From: CAZFQD01 sp964520885
Lineage (GTDB): Bacteria; Bacillota; Clostridia; Oscillospirales; SIG519
Length of the DNA stretch: 6,081 nucleotides
Reading direction: 5' to 3'
Assembly: GCA_964520885.1 (NCBI GenBank)
Contig: CAZFQD010000128.1
Coordinates: 1-6,081, forward strand
Part shown: piece after piece, positions 1 to 6,081 of the stretch
Layout of the letters: each line of letters opens with the position of its first letter
Position numbering within the stretch: the stretch's first letter is position 1
The notes under the pieces: generated by a model
The model's database searches: none
What the model was told of the DNA's origin: nothing
The model's input: the letters and a program-made list of their open reading frames with translations, nothing else
Translations under genes and position numbers: made by a program

Positions 1-1380
1 TCTTTAATTACTGAATGGCATAATTTTCAGTCTTTTTCCAATGCACAATTCATTCACTCTCAAAAGAATTTCCTAAAAGCAAGTGGCATTGTTAAACCGA
101 TTGGAACCGATATGATGCCCTTTATGGGACAAAGTCATATTGAAATGAACGAAAAATTAGATATTGTTCAAATTAATTATTATCGCACCAAGAACAACCT
201 TTGGACCTTAAATTATTGGCTTAACTTTTGCTATAACTTAAAAGATAAACCATTTTGGACAACTGAGACATCAGCAAACGGTGCAGGGAGCAAAACCTCA
301 ACAGGTAATGTTCCAAAGGGCTTTTGCACTGCAAATGCGTGGCTTTCGTATTTTAATGGTGCCACTTGTCTTATGTATTGGCTTTTTAGAAATCACTTTG
401 CCGGGCACGAGGTTATGCACGGAAGTGTTATTAATGCTTGCGGAACTCCGTTATATACCTTTGACGAGGTGTGTAAAATCGGAAGTGATTTGAAAATTGC
501 AGGCGAGTATTTAATTAACAGTAAAATAATAAGGTCAAATATCGCTATGCAGTTTTCCTTTAATTCCTTTGCTATCACTCAAGGGCAAGCAATAATTGAT
601 GAAACTATTGGTTTTACAGCCTATTCAGACCTTTTAGAAAGCAAATTCTTTAAGCCTTTATTAGAATGCGGTTTAAGACCCGATGTGCTATTAAGTTGCC
701 ATAGCCCGAATGATTATAAGGTTATAATAACACCCTTTATGCTTAGCTTTAATGAAGAGGGATTTTTGGACAAGATGATAAAGTGGATTATAGCTGGCGG
801 CACATGGATTGTGGGTCCTCTTTCAGATATTAGGGATATTGATGGGACAAAATCAACACAGAATTATATGTGCAATATTGAAAAACTCCTTAATATTAAA
901 TGTGAGATTTCCTGCCCTGCTACACCTGAAACAATTGAACTTAAATATTTAAAAGATGGTTCAATTAGTAAGGCGAATTTATGGTGTGATGCCTATTCGT
1001 TTAATGACAATGAGAGTGTTTCCTTGGGGGACTATATATCCTATCCCGCAAATAATCTTTCTTGTTTTGTCCAAAAGAGAGTTGGGAACGGGTCTGTGAT
1101 AGTTTTGGGAACTTTACCCGAGCAAGAGGTTTTTGAAAAGATAATTGCTGACATTTCTTTGCCTTGTGGAATTGAAAACTTTTTAAAAACCTCTAAAAAT
1201 ATTTCGGTTGTAAAAAGAGAATATAAAGGCAAAACGCTACTTTGCATTGTTGAAAGCGAGAATTATGAAGGCTCTTTAACCTTAGATAAAAAGCATAGAA
1301 ACATTTTAACAAATGAAATTTTAGAAGGCAAAATCAAAATAAACCCTTATGAAACTTTAATATTATTAGAAAGTAGGTAA
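1..1380 (+). CDS. GH42-type beta-galactosidase, 5'-truncated by window edge
   Basis: The reading frame is open from base 1 to the TAA at 1378-1380, giving 459 residues. The in-frame ATG at 112 is internal, because recognisable family sequence continues upstream of it. GH42 enzymes hydrolyse beta-D-galactosides and are usually about 650-700 residues, so roughly 200 N-terminal residues, including the acid/base Asn-Glu, are outside the window. Seen in the fragment: barrel sequence ITEWHNFQSFSNAQF near residues 3-17; LDIVQINYY near 53-61; PFWTTE near 84-89, whose Glu (codon 265-267) sits where the GH42 nucleophile is expected; and a GA-x-x-x-MYW...GHEVMHG segment near 120-141, typical of barrel strand 8. 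A trimerisation-like Rossmann domain follows at about 175-380, with ITPFMLSF and GGTWIVGPLSDIRD. A small C-terminal beta domain ends the protein. The fold family is confident. The nucleophile surroundings are divergent (TTETSANG), so the true substrate may be another beta-glycoside. The protein is probably cytoplasmic, but its N-terminus is not visible. It is the first visible gene of the operon. Confidence 0.88.
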   Translation, partial: SLITEWHNFQSFSNAQFIHSQKNFLKASGIVKPIGTDMMPFMGQSHIEMNEKLDIVQINYYRTKNNLWTLNYWLNFCYNLKDKPFWTTETSANGAGSKTSTGNVPKGFCTANAWLSYFNGATCLMYWLFRNHFAGHEVMHGSVINACGTPLYTFDEVCKIGSDLKIAGEYLINSKIIRSNIAMQFSFNSFAITQGQAIIDETIGFTAYSDLLESKFFKPLLECGLRPDVLLSCHSPNDYKVIITPFMLSFNEEGFLDKMIKWIIAGGTWIVGPLSDIRDIDGTKSTQNYMCNIEKLLNIKCEISCPATPETIELKYLKDGSISKANLWCDAYSFNDNESVSLGDYISYPANNLSCFVQKRVGNGSVIVLGTLPEQEVFEKIIADISLPCGIENFLKTSKNISVVKREYKGKTLLCIVESENYEGSLTLDKKHRNILTNEILEGKIKINPYETLILLESR

Positions 1381-1384
1381 ATTT

Positions 1385-4300
1385 ATGAACTTAGATTGTT
1401 CGTTGTTCCAAAATAAGTCAATTGTTAAAAAAATCATTATCAACCAAAACATTAATGAGGACAACATTTTTTTCTCTAACGAAAATGGTCAAAATTTTCA
1501 GTTAGACAAAAATATTCGTGGCGAAAAATTTGAATATATTCATTTTTATAATGTTTTTGAAGATTATAAAAAAGATGATTTTTTGTTAATTCGTGCTGTT
1601 TTTAATTACAACACTGATTTTCAAGGGCAACAAGCGGTGTTTTCGCTTTGCATTAATGAAAAAATATACAAAATATGTATAGGTCGCTATCCAAACAGTC
1701 AAAGTGAATTTTCGTCCCTTCTAATTTACCCTAATAACGATGAATTTAAAACAGATTTAATAATCTATAAATTAAAAAAATCAAACATCTTTGAATTTTT
1801 AGTTTCTAAAAATAGCATAAAAGTAATTCATAAAACAAGTGAACAAAACAGTGTTTGCATTTTTAATATTCAACTTGAAAACAAGAATATTGATACTTTG
1901 TTGTTTGGTTTTGGTTTATTGGATAACAATCCCTATGGTTATCATAAAATGGTGGACGAAAGCATTGGTAATAATGCACATTTTGTGGTTGAAAATGTTA
2001 CTCTTGGACATGAAAAAACAAACACTTCTATTGCTACTGCGAATGTATTTTTAAAGCTAAAAGTAAATGCTGTCAAACCCCATACTCAAAAGGTTAAGGT
2101 CGCTTTAACCTCTTATGGGCAACTTCAAGAAAGATTTACTAAGGGTTTTATCAATGAAAATGGCTATTTTGACGCTAAAAGTCCTGTTTTACAAAGAGTA
2201 GACTTTAATGAAACAACTGAATATTTACAATGCGGAGATTGGTCAAAACCAATTGATATTACCTTCATAATTGAAAAACCTGTAATTCAACAAACTTTTA
2301 CATTAATGTTTTTCGTTGATGGGAACAATCAACCACACTATATTGATGATGGTAATACCGATTTCATTGATTGCACTGCCCAGTTTTATTCTGAAATGGA
2401 GTGTAAAAATCTATTAAAAACTGTTCATTTTATGGATGAAAGAAACACACTTGCTTTTTTTATTAAAGAGAGGATTTTAAGCACAGAAGATTTTTCAAAA
2501 AAAGTCGTAACCTATGCAGAATATACTTCCGCCGTTTTAAACAAATATAAAAGCATAGGGCTTTGCACATTTCAAAAGGCGAATAACGCTAAGGTAAACG
2601 GCGATGTTGACCATTTTATGCTATATTACCCTTATGACAAGGTTGCCCTATCAAATCAAAAAGAAATCTTTAATTTATTAGGTGTAAACACACTTTTAAT
2701 GTATCACTTTCCTTATTCTTATTTAGAAAACCCTTGGAAAGGCAATTTGCACGAGCGATTATTAGACAAATGCAAAACAGAATGTAGAGCCATTTTTGAA
2801 GAAAACCCCTTGACTTACAATGGAAATATATTCATTAAATTTGGCGATGAGCCACACCTTATTCCGATTGATGCGTTGCAAACCTCTATTGAAGGTATTG
2901 CAGAGTTTAAATCGTTTGTAAATGAGAACTTTTATAACTACATTTCAAAAAGTGTTAACATTCCAAAAGAAATAAGACCATTAAAGTTAAGTGAGGTTAA
3001 AACAAGAGAAGATGCCATAAATCACTATCTAACCATTTGGTTTTTGCAACTCTTTACCTTTAAGCATTTTAAAGCAGGTAGAGATGTTTTTCATAATCTT
3101 TATGGGGACAAGGTTTTTTGCGGAACAGATTCCTACTTTGCGGGTTTTAATGTTTCCCCTGATTATTTCTTAGAGAGTTACACAAACTCCTTTGATATTC
3201 AAGCACACCATTATGGTAGTGGTGATATGATTGGACCTCGCCAAATTGGAACAGACCGCTTTTTGGGTGCAATGTGGAAGAGTGCTGCAAAAATGGGCAA
3301 TATAAGAAAAGGACTTTTGTGGTTTGTTAACCGAATTGGTAGTTATGAAGGAGTTGTTCTTTCAGGTATTTCTGCGTTAGCAAGAGGGATAACAAGCTTT
3401 CATTTATATGGTAGCGATTTAAGATGCACTGGCTGGGAATGGTATTTAGATGACGAATATAAAACAGATGCGGTTTTAGCAGCACATCAAGTTATAAAGC
3501 TTTCCGCTAAATATGAGGACTATTTTGAAAACGGAGAAACTCCTAAAACACAAGTAGCCATTGTTTTAAGCCGAAGTGCAAATATTTGGGCTATTGCACC
3601 GGATAACCAGTTAGTAGGTATTTATGGACATGATGAAGCAAAGGATGATATAGTTGGACGAGTTGAAAAAAAAGAAAAAGAAGCTGTAACCGGCTTTGCT
3701 GTTGAACGAAGAATGATTACAGTTTGCCCATCACGAAACTGTTATGACATAGATATTATCCCAGAGGAATGCATTACAGTTGAGTTTTTAGCAAACTATA
3801 AAGTGATTTATTTAACTGAATCTCATTTGTCTGAAAATGCACAAAAAGCCCTTGAACAGTTTGTGAAAAATGGTGGCTCTTTATTCTTAGGACTTGAAGC
3901 AGCAAAATATAATGAGCTAAACGAAAAGAAAAGTTTTATTGAAAACACCCTTGGTATTGTTGCAAAAACCGATAAAAAGGATACCGCCTCATCCTCTGTT
4001 ACAGTTGGTTTAAATGGTGAAATTTGGTCAACGAGCAGTAATTACAACGAAGAAGATTTAAAAGTGATGTCAGCCTTTGACACGTTTTCGTTAGTTGGTG
4101 ATAACACTATTTTTAAAGCTTATGGTAGAACCGAAAAATTAAGCAATTTTGAAAACGCTGAAATTTTAGCAACATTCTCGGATAATTCCCCTGCAATAAT
4201 CAAATGTGTATTAGGCAAGGGGACTATTATTAAATCAGCTGTAAATCTTGGTGCGGCTTATGCTTCATCTGCTACACCTGGCTTTGACAGTTTTAAGAAG

Positions 4301-4666
4301 GTTGAGCGCTATCCCTTTGATATGATAAGAACAGGGAGAACGGCATATTATAAGCAAGATTATGATAATACTTTATCAAAACTAATAAATTTACCCTGCT
4401 CTCTTGCGAGCATCAAGCCTCTTATCCAATCAAATTACGAAGGTCTTGATGTGGGAGTTTTTACTAAAACGAATGGAGATTGCATTTTAGTAATTGCCAA
4501 TTATTCCACCAAAACAAAGGGTTTCATTTTAGAACTTGAAACTTCATTAAAATATAGTAAGGCAACTTGCGAAAACTGCAAAAATCTTCAAATGACTGAG
4601 GAAAACGATAAAATAAAACTCAATTTAGATATTGATTATTATGAAATTATTGAATTAAAAATATAG
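1385..4666 (+). CDS. Large putative glycoside hydrolase, unassigned family, GH42-like architecture
   Basis: This is a 1093-residue protein with no signal peptide (polar, Lys-rich start) and no membrane segment, so it is probably cytoplasmic. The ATG at 1385 lies 4 bases after the GH42 stop, with a weak AGG at 1375-1377, which suggests translational coupling. Seen: an N-terminal beta-rich region (about 1-340) that looks like one or two beta-sandwiches; a barrel-like region (about 350-700) with FGDEPH at 486-491, where Asp-Glu-Pro sits like an acid/base at a strand end, and aromatic-rich GWEWYLDD at 683-690; then TQVAIVLSRSANIWAI at 722-737 and YKVIYLTESHLS...FVKNGGSLFLG at 805-836, a Rossmann/GATase-like pattern as in beta-galactosidase trimerisation domains; then GKGTIIKSAVNLGAAY at 944-959 and a C-terminal beta domain. 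Asp-Glu-Pro motifs occur in several TIM-barrel glycosidase groups (for example GH123/DUF4091-like). The family, substrate and nucleophile are not identified. That it is a carbohydrate-active enzyme is inferred from architecture and the adjacent GH42 gene. Confidence 0.75.
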   Translation: MNLDCSLFQNKSIVKKIIINQNINEDNIFFSNENGQNFQLDKNIRGEKFEYIHFYNVFEDYKKDDFLLIRAVFNYNTDFQGQQAVFSLCINEKIYKICIGRYPNSQSEFSSLLIYPNNDEFKTDLIIYKLKKSNIFEFLVSKNSIKVIHKTSEQNSVCIFNIQLENKNIDTLLFGFGLLDNNPYGYHKMVDESIGNNAHFVVENVTLGHEKTNTSIATANVFLKLKVNAVKPHTQKVKVALTSYGQLQERFTKGFINENGYFDAKSPVLQRVDFNETTEYLQCGDWSKPIDITFIIEKPVIQQTFTLMFFVDGNNQPHYIDDGNTDFIDCTAQFYSEMECKNLLKTVHFMDERNTLAFFIKERILSTEDFSKKVVTYAEYTSAVLNKYKSIGLCTFQKANNAKVNGDVDHFMLYYPYDKVALSNQKEIFNLLGVNTLLMYHFPYSYLENPWKGNLHERLLDKCKTECRAIFEENPLTYNGNIFIKFGDEPHLIPIDALQTSIEGIAEFKSFVNENFYNYISKSVNIPKEIRPLKLSEVKTREDAINHYLTIWFLQLFTFKHFKAGRDVFHNLYGDKVFCGTDSYFAGFNVSPDYFLESYTNSFDIQAHHYGSGDMIGPRQIGTDRFLGAMWKSAAKMGNIRKGLLWFVNRIGSYEGVVLSGISALARGITSFHLYGSDLRCTGWEWYLDDEYKTDAVLAAHQVIKLSAKYEDYFENGETPKTQVAIVLSRSANIWAIAPDNQLVGIYGHDEAKDDIVGRVEKKEKEAVTGFAVERRMITVCPSRNCYDIDIIPEECITVEFLANYKVIYLTESHLSENAQKALEQFVKNGGSLFLGLEAAKYNELNEKKSFIENTLGIVAKTDKKDTASSSVTVGLNGEIWSTSSNYNEEDLKVMSAFDTFSLVGDNTIFKAYGRTEKLSNFENAEILATFSDNSPAIIKCVLGKGTIIKSAVNLGAAYASSATPGFDSFKKVERYPFDMIRTGRTAYYKQDYDNTLSKLINLPCSLASIKPLIQSNYEGLDVGVFTKTNGDCILVIANYSTKTKGFILELETSLKYSKATCENCKNLQMTEENDKIKLNLDIDYYEIIELKI

Positions 4667-4668
4667 TC

Positions 4669-4673
4669 GGGAG
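4669..4673 (+). promoter_or_regulatory. Shine-Dalgarno site deciding the URO-D gene start
   Basis: GGGAG lies 9 bases before the ATG at 4683. A second in-frame ATG at 4689 (third codon, followed by TIRERF) would leave a 15-base spacing, so the first ATG is preferred. The site begins only 3 bases after the stop of the preceding gene, as expected within one transcript. Confidence 0.6.
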
Positions 4674-4682
4674 TGACACAAA

Positions 4683-5732
4683 ATGGAAATGACTATAAGA
4701 GAACGCTTTAATAGCTTTTTAAAAGGCGAAAAACCAGATAAAATTCCCTACACCATCGCATATTGTCTATATAATGACTATGCAAAAAATCCTGTTTGGC
4801 AAAAATATTTTAAACGCGGAATGGGTGTAACTGAAACGGAAGTTGTTTACAAGACGAATTTCAAAAATGGCGTTGAGCCAATTTCACAAGAATGGTCAGA
4901 AAATGGAACCAATTTTTATAAAAGTGGCTTTAAAACCCCCATTGGTGAAATTTACAAGTTATTTAAAAACGGTTGGGAAACAAGAATGCTTTTGCACAAT
5001 GAAAATGATTATAAAATTATGAATTTTGTGAGCAAAAACACTTTTTATACTGAAAATTTTGAGCTTTGGAGAAATTGGGAACGTTCATTAGCCCCTCATC
5101 AAATTCCCTCAACCTATATTGGCAGAACCCCCATGCAACGCATTTTAGTTGACTTTGTTGGCTTAGAGGAATTTGGTCTTCAAATGTGCGACTACGAAGA
5201 GGAATTTTTAGAATTATATGAAAATTTAAAGAAAAACTTTATTGAACTTTGCGATATTACTGCCTCTTCCGATGCTATTTGGATAGCCTGTTTAGAAAAT
5301 TTTAGTAGCGAAACCTTAGGTCCAAAGCGTTACCAAGAGTTTCATATCCCAGTTTATAACAAATGTTTCTCTCTATTTAATGAAGCAGGTAAATATGTTT
5401 CAACTCATTATGATGGAAGACTAGACAATTGCAAAGAGCTAATTGCAAAAGCCCCAATGCCTATTATTGAATCCCTTACAGAGCCACCAGAGGGCGATAT
5501 GATGTACGACAAATGCAGAGAATATTTCCCAGAAAAGCGATTTATGGCAAATATCAATTTAGAAATCTATGAACTAAACAAAAATGACCTTATAGAAGCA
5601 GTTATAAACAAAGCAAAACGCGCATCCTTAGACGGAACGAAACTGCTTTTTGAAATATCAGAAGACATACCAAAGAATTTTGAAACCTCTCTTGATTATG
5701 TATTAGACGCTTTACAAGAATTAAAATATTAG
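4683..5732 (+). CDS. URO-D/MtaA-superfamily protein (uroporphyrinogen decarboxylase-like)
   Basis: This 349-residue protein has the length usual for the superfamily. The start TIRERFNSFLKGEKPDKIPY (residues 4-23) matches the conserved opening of URO-D-like proteins (R-x-R...G-x-x-P-D-x-x-P). Also seen: LVDFVGLEEFGLQMCDYEEEF at about 155-175, resembling the mid-barrel 'G.e.l...l.d.Pe' region; a conserved-looking THYDGRLDNCKELI at 241-254; and a GDMMYDK...FMANIN segment at 271-292. The superfamily includes haem-pathway HemE and corrinoid methyltransferases such as MtaA and CmuA, which bind zinc through a His-x-Cys motif. Here the corresponding stretch reads His-Tyr-Asp-Gly (H242), without that Cys. 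No haem genes are nearby, and the neighbours are glycosidases, so a role in porphyrin synthesis is unlikely. Methyl transfer or another reaction on a glycoside-derived compound is possible but unproven. It is probably cytoplasmic, lies 16 bases after the previous gene, and is followed 14 bases later by another URO-D-like start. Confidence 0.8.
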   Translation: MEMTIRERFNSFLKGEKPDKIPYTIAYCLYNDYAKNPVWQKYFKRGMGVTETEVVYKTNFKNGVEPISQEWSENGTNFYKSGFKTPIGEIYKLFKNGWETRMLLHNENDYKIMNFVSKNTFYTENFELWRNWERSLAPHQIPSTYIGRTPMQRILVDFVGLEEFGLQMCDYEEEFLELYENLKKNFIELCDITASSDAIWIACLENFSSETLGPKRYQEFHIPVYNKCFSLFNEAGKYVSTHYDGRLDNCKELIAKAPMPIIESLTEPPEGDMMYDKCREYFPEKRFMANINLEIYELNKNDLIEAVINKAKRASLDGTKLLFEISEDIPKNFETSLDYVLDALQELKY

Positions 5733-5738
5733 GGTGGA
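5731..5738 (+). promoter_or_regulatory. Ribosome binding site of the truncated second URO-D-like gene
   Basis: AGGGTGGA overlaps the end of the preceding stop codon (TAG at 5730-5732) and lies 8 bases before the ATG at 5747. It supports reading the short downstream frame as the start of a real operon gene rather than a chance ORF. Confidence 0.55.
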
Positions 5739-5746
5739 AAACGCAA

Positions 5747-5848
5747 ATGATAGGAAAAGATTACAATTATATAAAAAAACGTTGGCAACAATTTTGGGAT
5801 AAAGAAAACCACGACCGACCTATTTTAATGATACTACTGTGCGCATAA
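5747..5848 (+). pseudogene. N-terminal stub of a second URO-D-like gene, interrupted by an element
   Basis: From the ATG at 5747 the frame runs 33 codons to a TAA at 5846-5848. Residues 9-29 contain IKKRWQQFWDKENHDRPILM. This resembles the opening of some URO-D-like proteins, in which an aromatic-rich helix is followed by D-R-P and a short hydrophobic strand. Such proteins are about 350 residues, so more than 90% is missing. The last codons (from about 5838) and the stop appear to come from the inserted element, so native sequence probably ends near 5837. The gene starts 14 bases after the previous stop, with a good ribosome binding site, and was probably the next gene in the operon. The rest may lie beyond the element, outside the window. 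The family call rests on only about 20 residues and is tentative. The alternative is an unrelated short ORF. Confidence 0.55.
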
Positions 5849-5853
5849 AGTGT

Positions 5854-5898
5854 CAAGTAAGTAGCCATATGGCAAGTATGTGCTATTAAGAGCAAGTA
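5854..5898. repeat. Three CAAGTA direct repeats near the element end
   Basis: CAAGTA occurs at 5854-5859, 5873-5878 and 5893-5898, with start-to-start spacings of 19 and 20 bases. The last two copies extend to GCAAGTAT (5872-5879 and 5892-5899). Spacing of about two helical turns puts the copies on the same face of the DNA, as expected for transposase-binding sites at an element end. The repeats are short, so chance is not excluded. Confidence 0.5.
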
Positions 5899-5936
5899 TT
5901 ATCTGTGTGATATGTAGTTAAATTATGCCATATGGC
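5864..5936. repeat. Duplicated 10-base palindrome GCCATATGGC
   Basis: The perfect palindrome GCCATATGGC occurs at 5864-5873 and again at 5927-5936, 63 bases apart, in the non-coding end of the putative element. The first copy overlaps the second CAAGTA repeat. Two identical 10-base palindromes so close together suggest a dimeric protein binding site, for example for transposase or a regulator. No T-run follows either copy, so a terminator is unlikely. Confidence 0.5.
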
Positions 5937-6006
5937 GAAACACTCAAAGGCCGGTAATTCATAGCGATGGCCACCTGGCTGCTATATCCACTTGATTCCT
6001 AGCCTA

Positions 6007-6081
6007 TCAACCAGGGCGGGCATTATTGCGATGTTTTAGCTCGGCGATGATGTCTTCGAGGGTTATACTCTTGGCTACGAA
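6007..6081 (-). CDS. C-terminal tail of an unrecognised protein, possibly a transposition protein
   Basis: On the minus strand the frame entering from the right edge gives 24 residues with the motif ITLEDIIAELKHR and ends in NARPG before a TGA (reverse complement of 6007-6009). The start is beyond the window. The tail suggests a short amphipathic helix. Its codons are richer in G and C (GCC, CTC, ATC, CGC) than those of the plus-strand genes, which indicates a different origin. Its position just inside the proposed element end suggests a transposase or accessory ATPase, but I do not recognise the family from this fragment. It could also be a chance open frame of this length. Confidence 0.4.
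   Translation of the reverse strand, partial: FVAKSITLEDIIAELKHRNNARPG

Larger units (their letters stand above)
5838..6081 (-). mobile_element. End of a probable insertion element, family not assigned
   Basis: Gene-like sequence stops abruptly near 5838, where TGTGCGCATAAAGTGTCAAG begins. From there on there are clustered short direct repeats, a duplicated palindrome and a jump to about 50% G+C in 5941-6081, against roughly one third in the flanking operon. A minus-strand reading frame enters from the right edge and stops at 6007, leaving about 170 bases between it and the proposed end, as in insertion sequences whose last gene ends near one terminus. A TG terminal dinucleotide and repeats spaced by about 20 bases are reminiscent of IS21-family ends, but the visible protein tail is too short to confirm a family. 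The other end and any target duplication are outside the window. An assembly join is the main alternative. Confidence 0.55.

Noticed and set aside
112..114. ATG at 112 as the true start of the first gene
   Set aside because: The frame is open back to base 1, and residues encoded upstream (ITEWHNFQSFSNAQF) fit the GH42 barrel. No ribosome binding site precedes 112. The gene is truncated by the window edge.
281..493. 70-codon plus-strand reading frame inside the GH42 gene
   Set aside because: It is wholly contained in another frame of a confident gene, with no ribosome binding site or recognisable protein features.
393..578. 61-codon minus-strand reading frame opposite the GH42 gene
   Set aside because: It is antisense to a conserved coding region, with no promoter or family signal.
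1041..1247. 68-codon minus-strand reading frame opposite the GH42 C-terminus
   Set aside because: It is an antisense shadow of a confident gene with no independent support.
1839..2054. 71-codon plus-strand frame rich in Leu and Ile, resembling a small membrane protein
   Set aside because: The hydrophobicity comes from T-rich codons of the overlapping large gene read out of frame. No separate start signal is visible.
4683..5732. True haem-pathway uroporphyrinogen decarboxylase (hemE)
   Set aside because: The opening and motifs fit the broad superfamily, but there are no haem genes nearby and the neighbours are glycosidases. The sequence looks like the divergent methyltransferase-like branch.
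5864..5936. GCCATATGGC palindromes as a transcription terminator
   Set aside because: Each palindrome is only 10 bases with no loop, low stability and no T-run. A binding site is more plausible.

Overview
The window is a stretch of AT-rich bacterial DNA, roughly one third G+C across its first 5.8 kb. It carries tightly packed, co-directional genes with AG-rich ribosome binding sites, and its codons favour A/T in the third position. This fits a low-GC Bacillota (Clostridia-like, possibly gut or other anaerobic) genome or metagenome contig. I cannot name a genus, and this assignment rests on composition and gene content only.

Layout. (1) Bases 1-1380 hold the C-terminal two thirds of a GH42-type beta-galactosidase, whose start lies upstream of the window. 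(2) After a 4-base gap, 1385-4666 encodes a 1093-residue cytoplasmic protein. It appears to have an N-terminal beta-rich region, a TIM-barrel-like glycosidase region with a Gly-Asp-Glu-Pro motif, a Rossmann/GATase-like domain resembling the GH42 trimerisation domain, and a C-terminal beta domain. I cannot assign it to a named glycoside hydrolase family, and it is the most novel-looking gene here. (3) After 16 bases, 4683-5732 encodes a URO-D/MtaA-superfamily protein. (4) After 14 bases, at 5747, a second URO-D-like gene starts with a good ribosome binding site. It is cut off after about 30 codons at about base 5838. (5) From about 5838 to the window end, the DNA looks like the end of an insertion element. 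It has spaced short direct repeats, a 10-base palindrome present twice, about 50% G+C over the last 141 bases, and the C-terminal end of a protein read on the minus strand.

How the genes may work together. No visible protein has a signal peptide or membrane segment at a visible N-terminus, so the products are probably cytoplasmic and act on imported glycosides. The four plus-strand genes have gaps of 4, 16 and 14 bases with no terminator or promoter between them, so they read as one operon. The cautious model is an intracellular glycoside-catabolism operon: two related-architecture glycosidases, followed by URO-D-superfamily proteins that might act on the released moiety, for example by methyl transfer. 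That last step is inference. The operon's distal part has been separated or inactivated by the element insertion. No RNA gene, CRISPR array or terminator was recognised.
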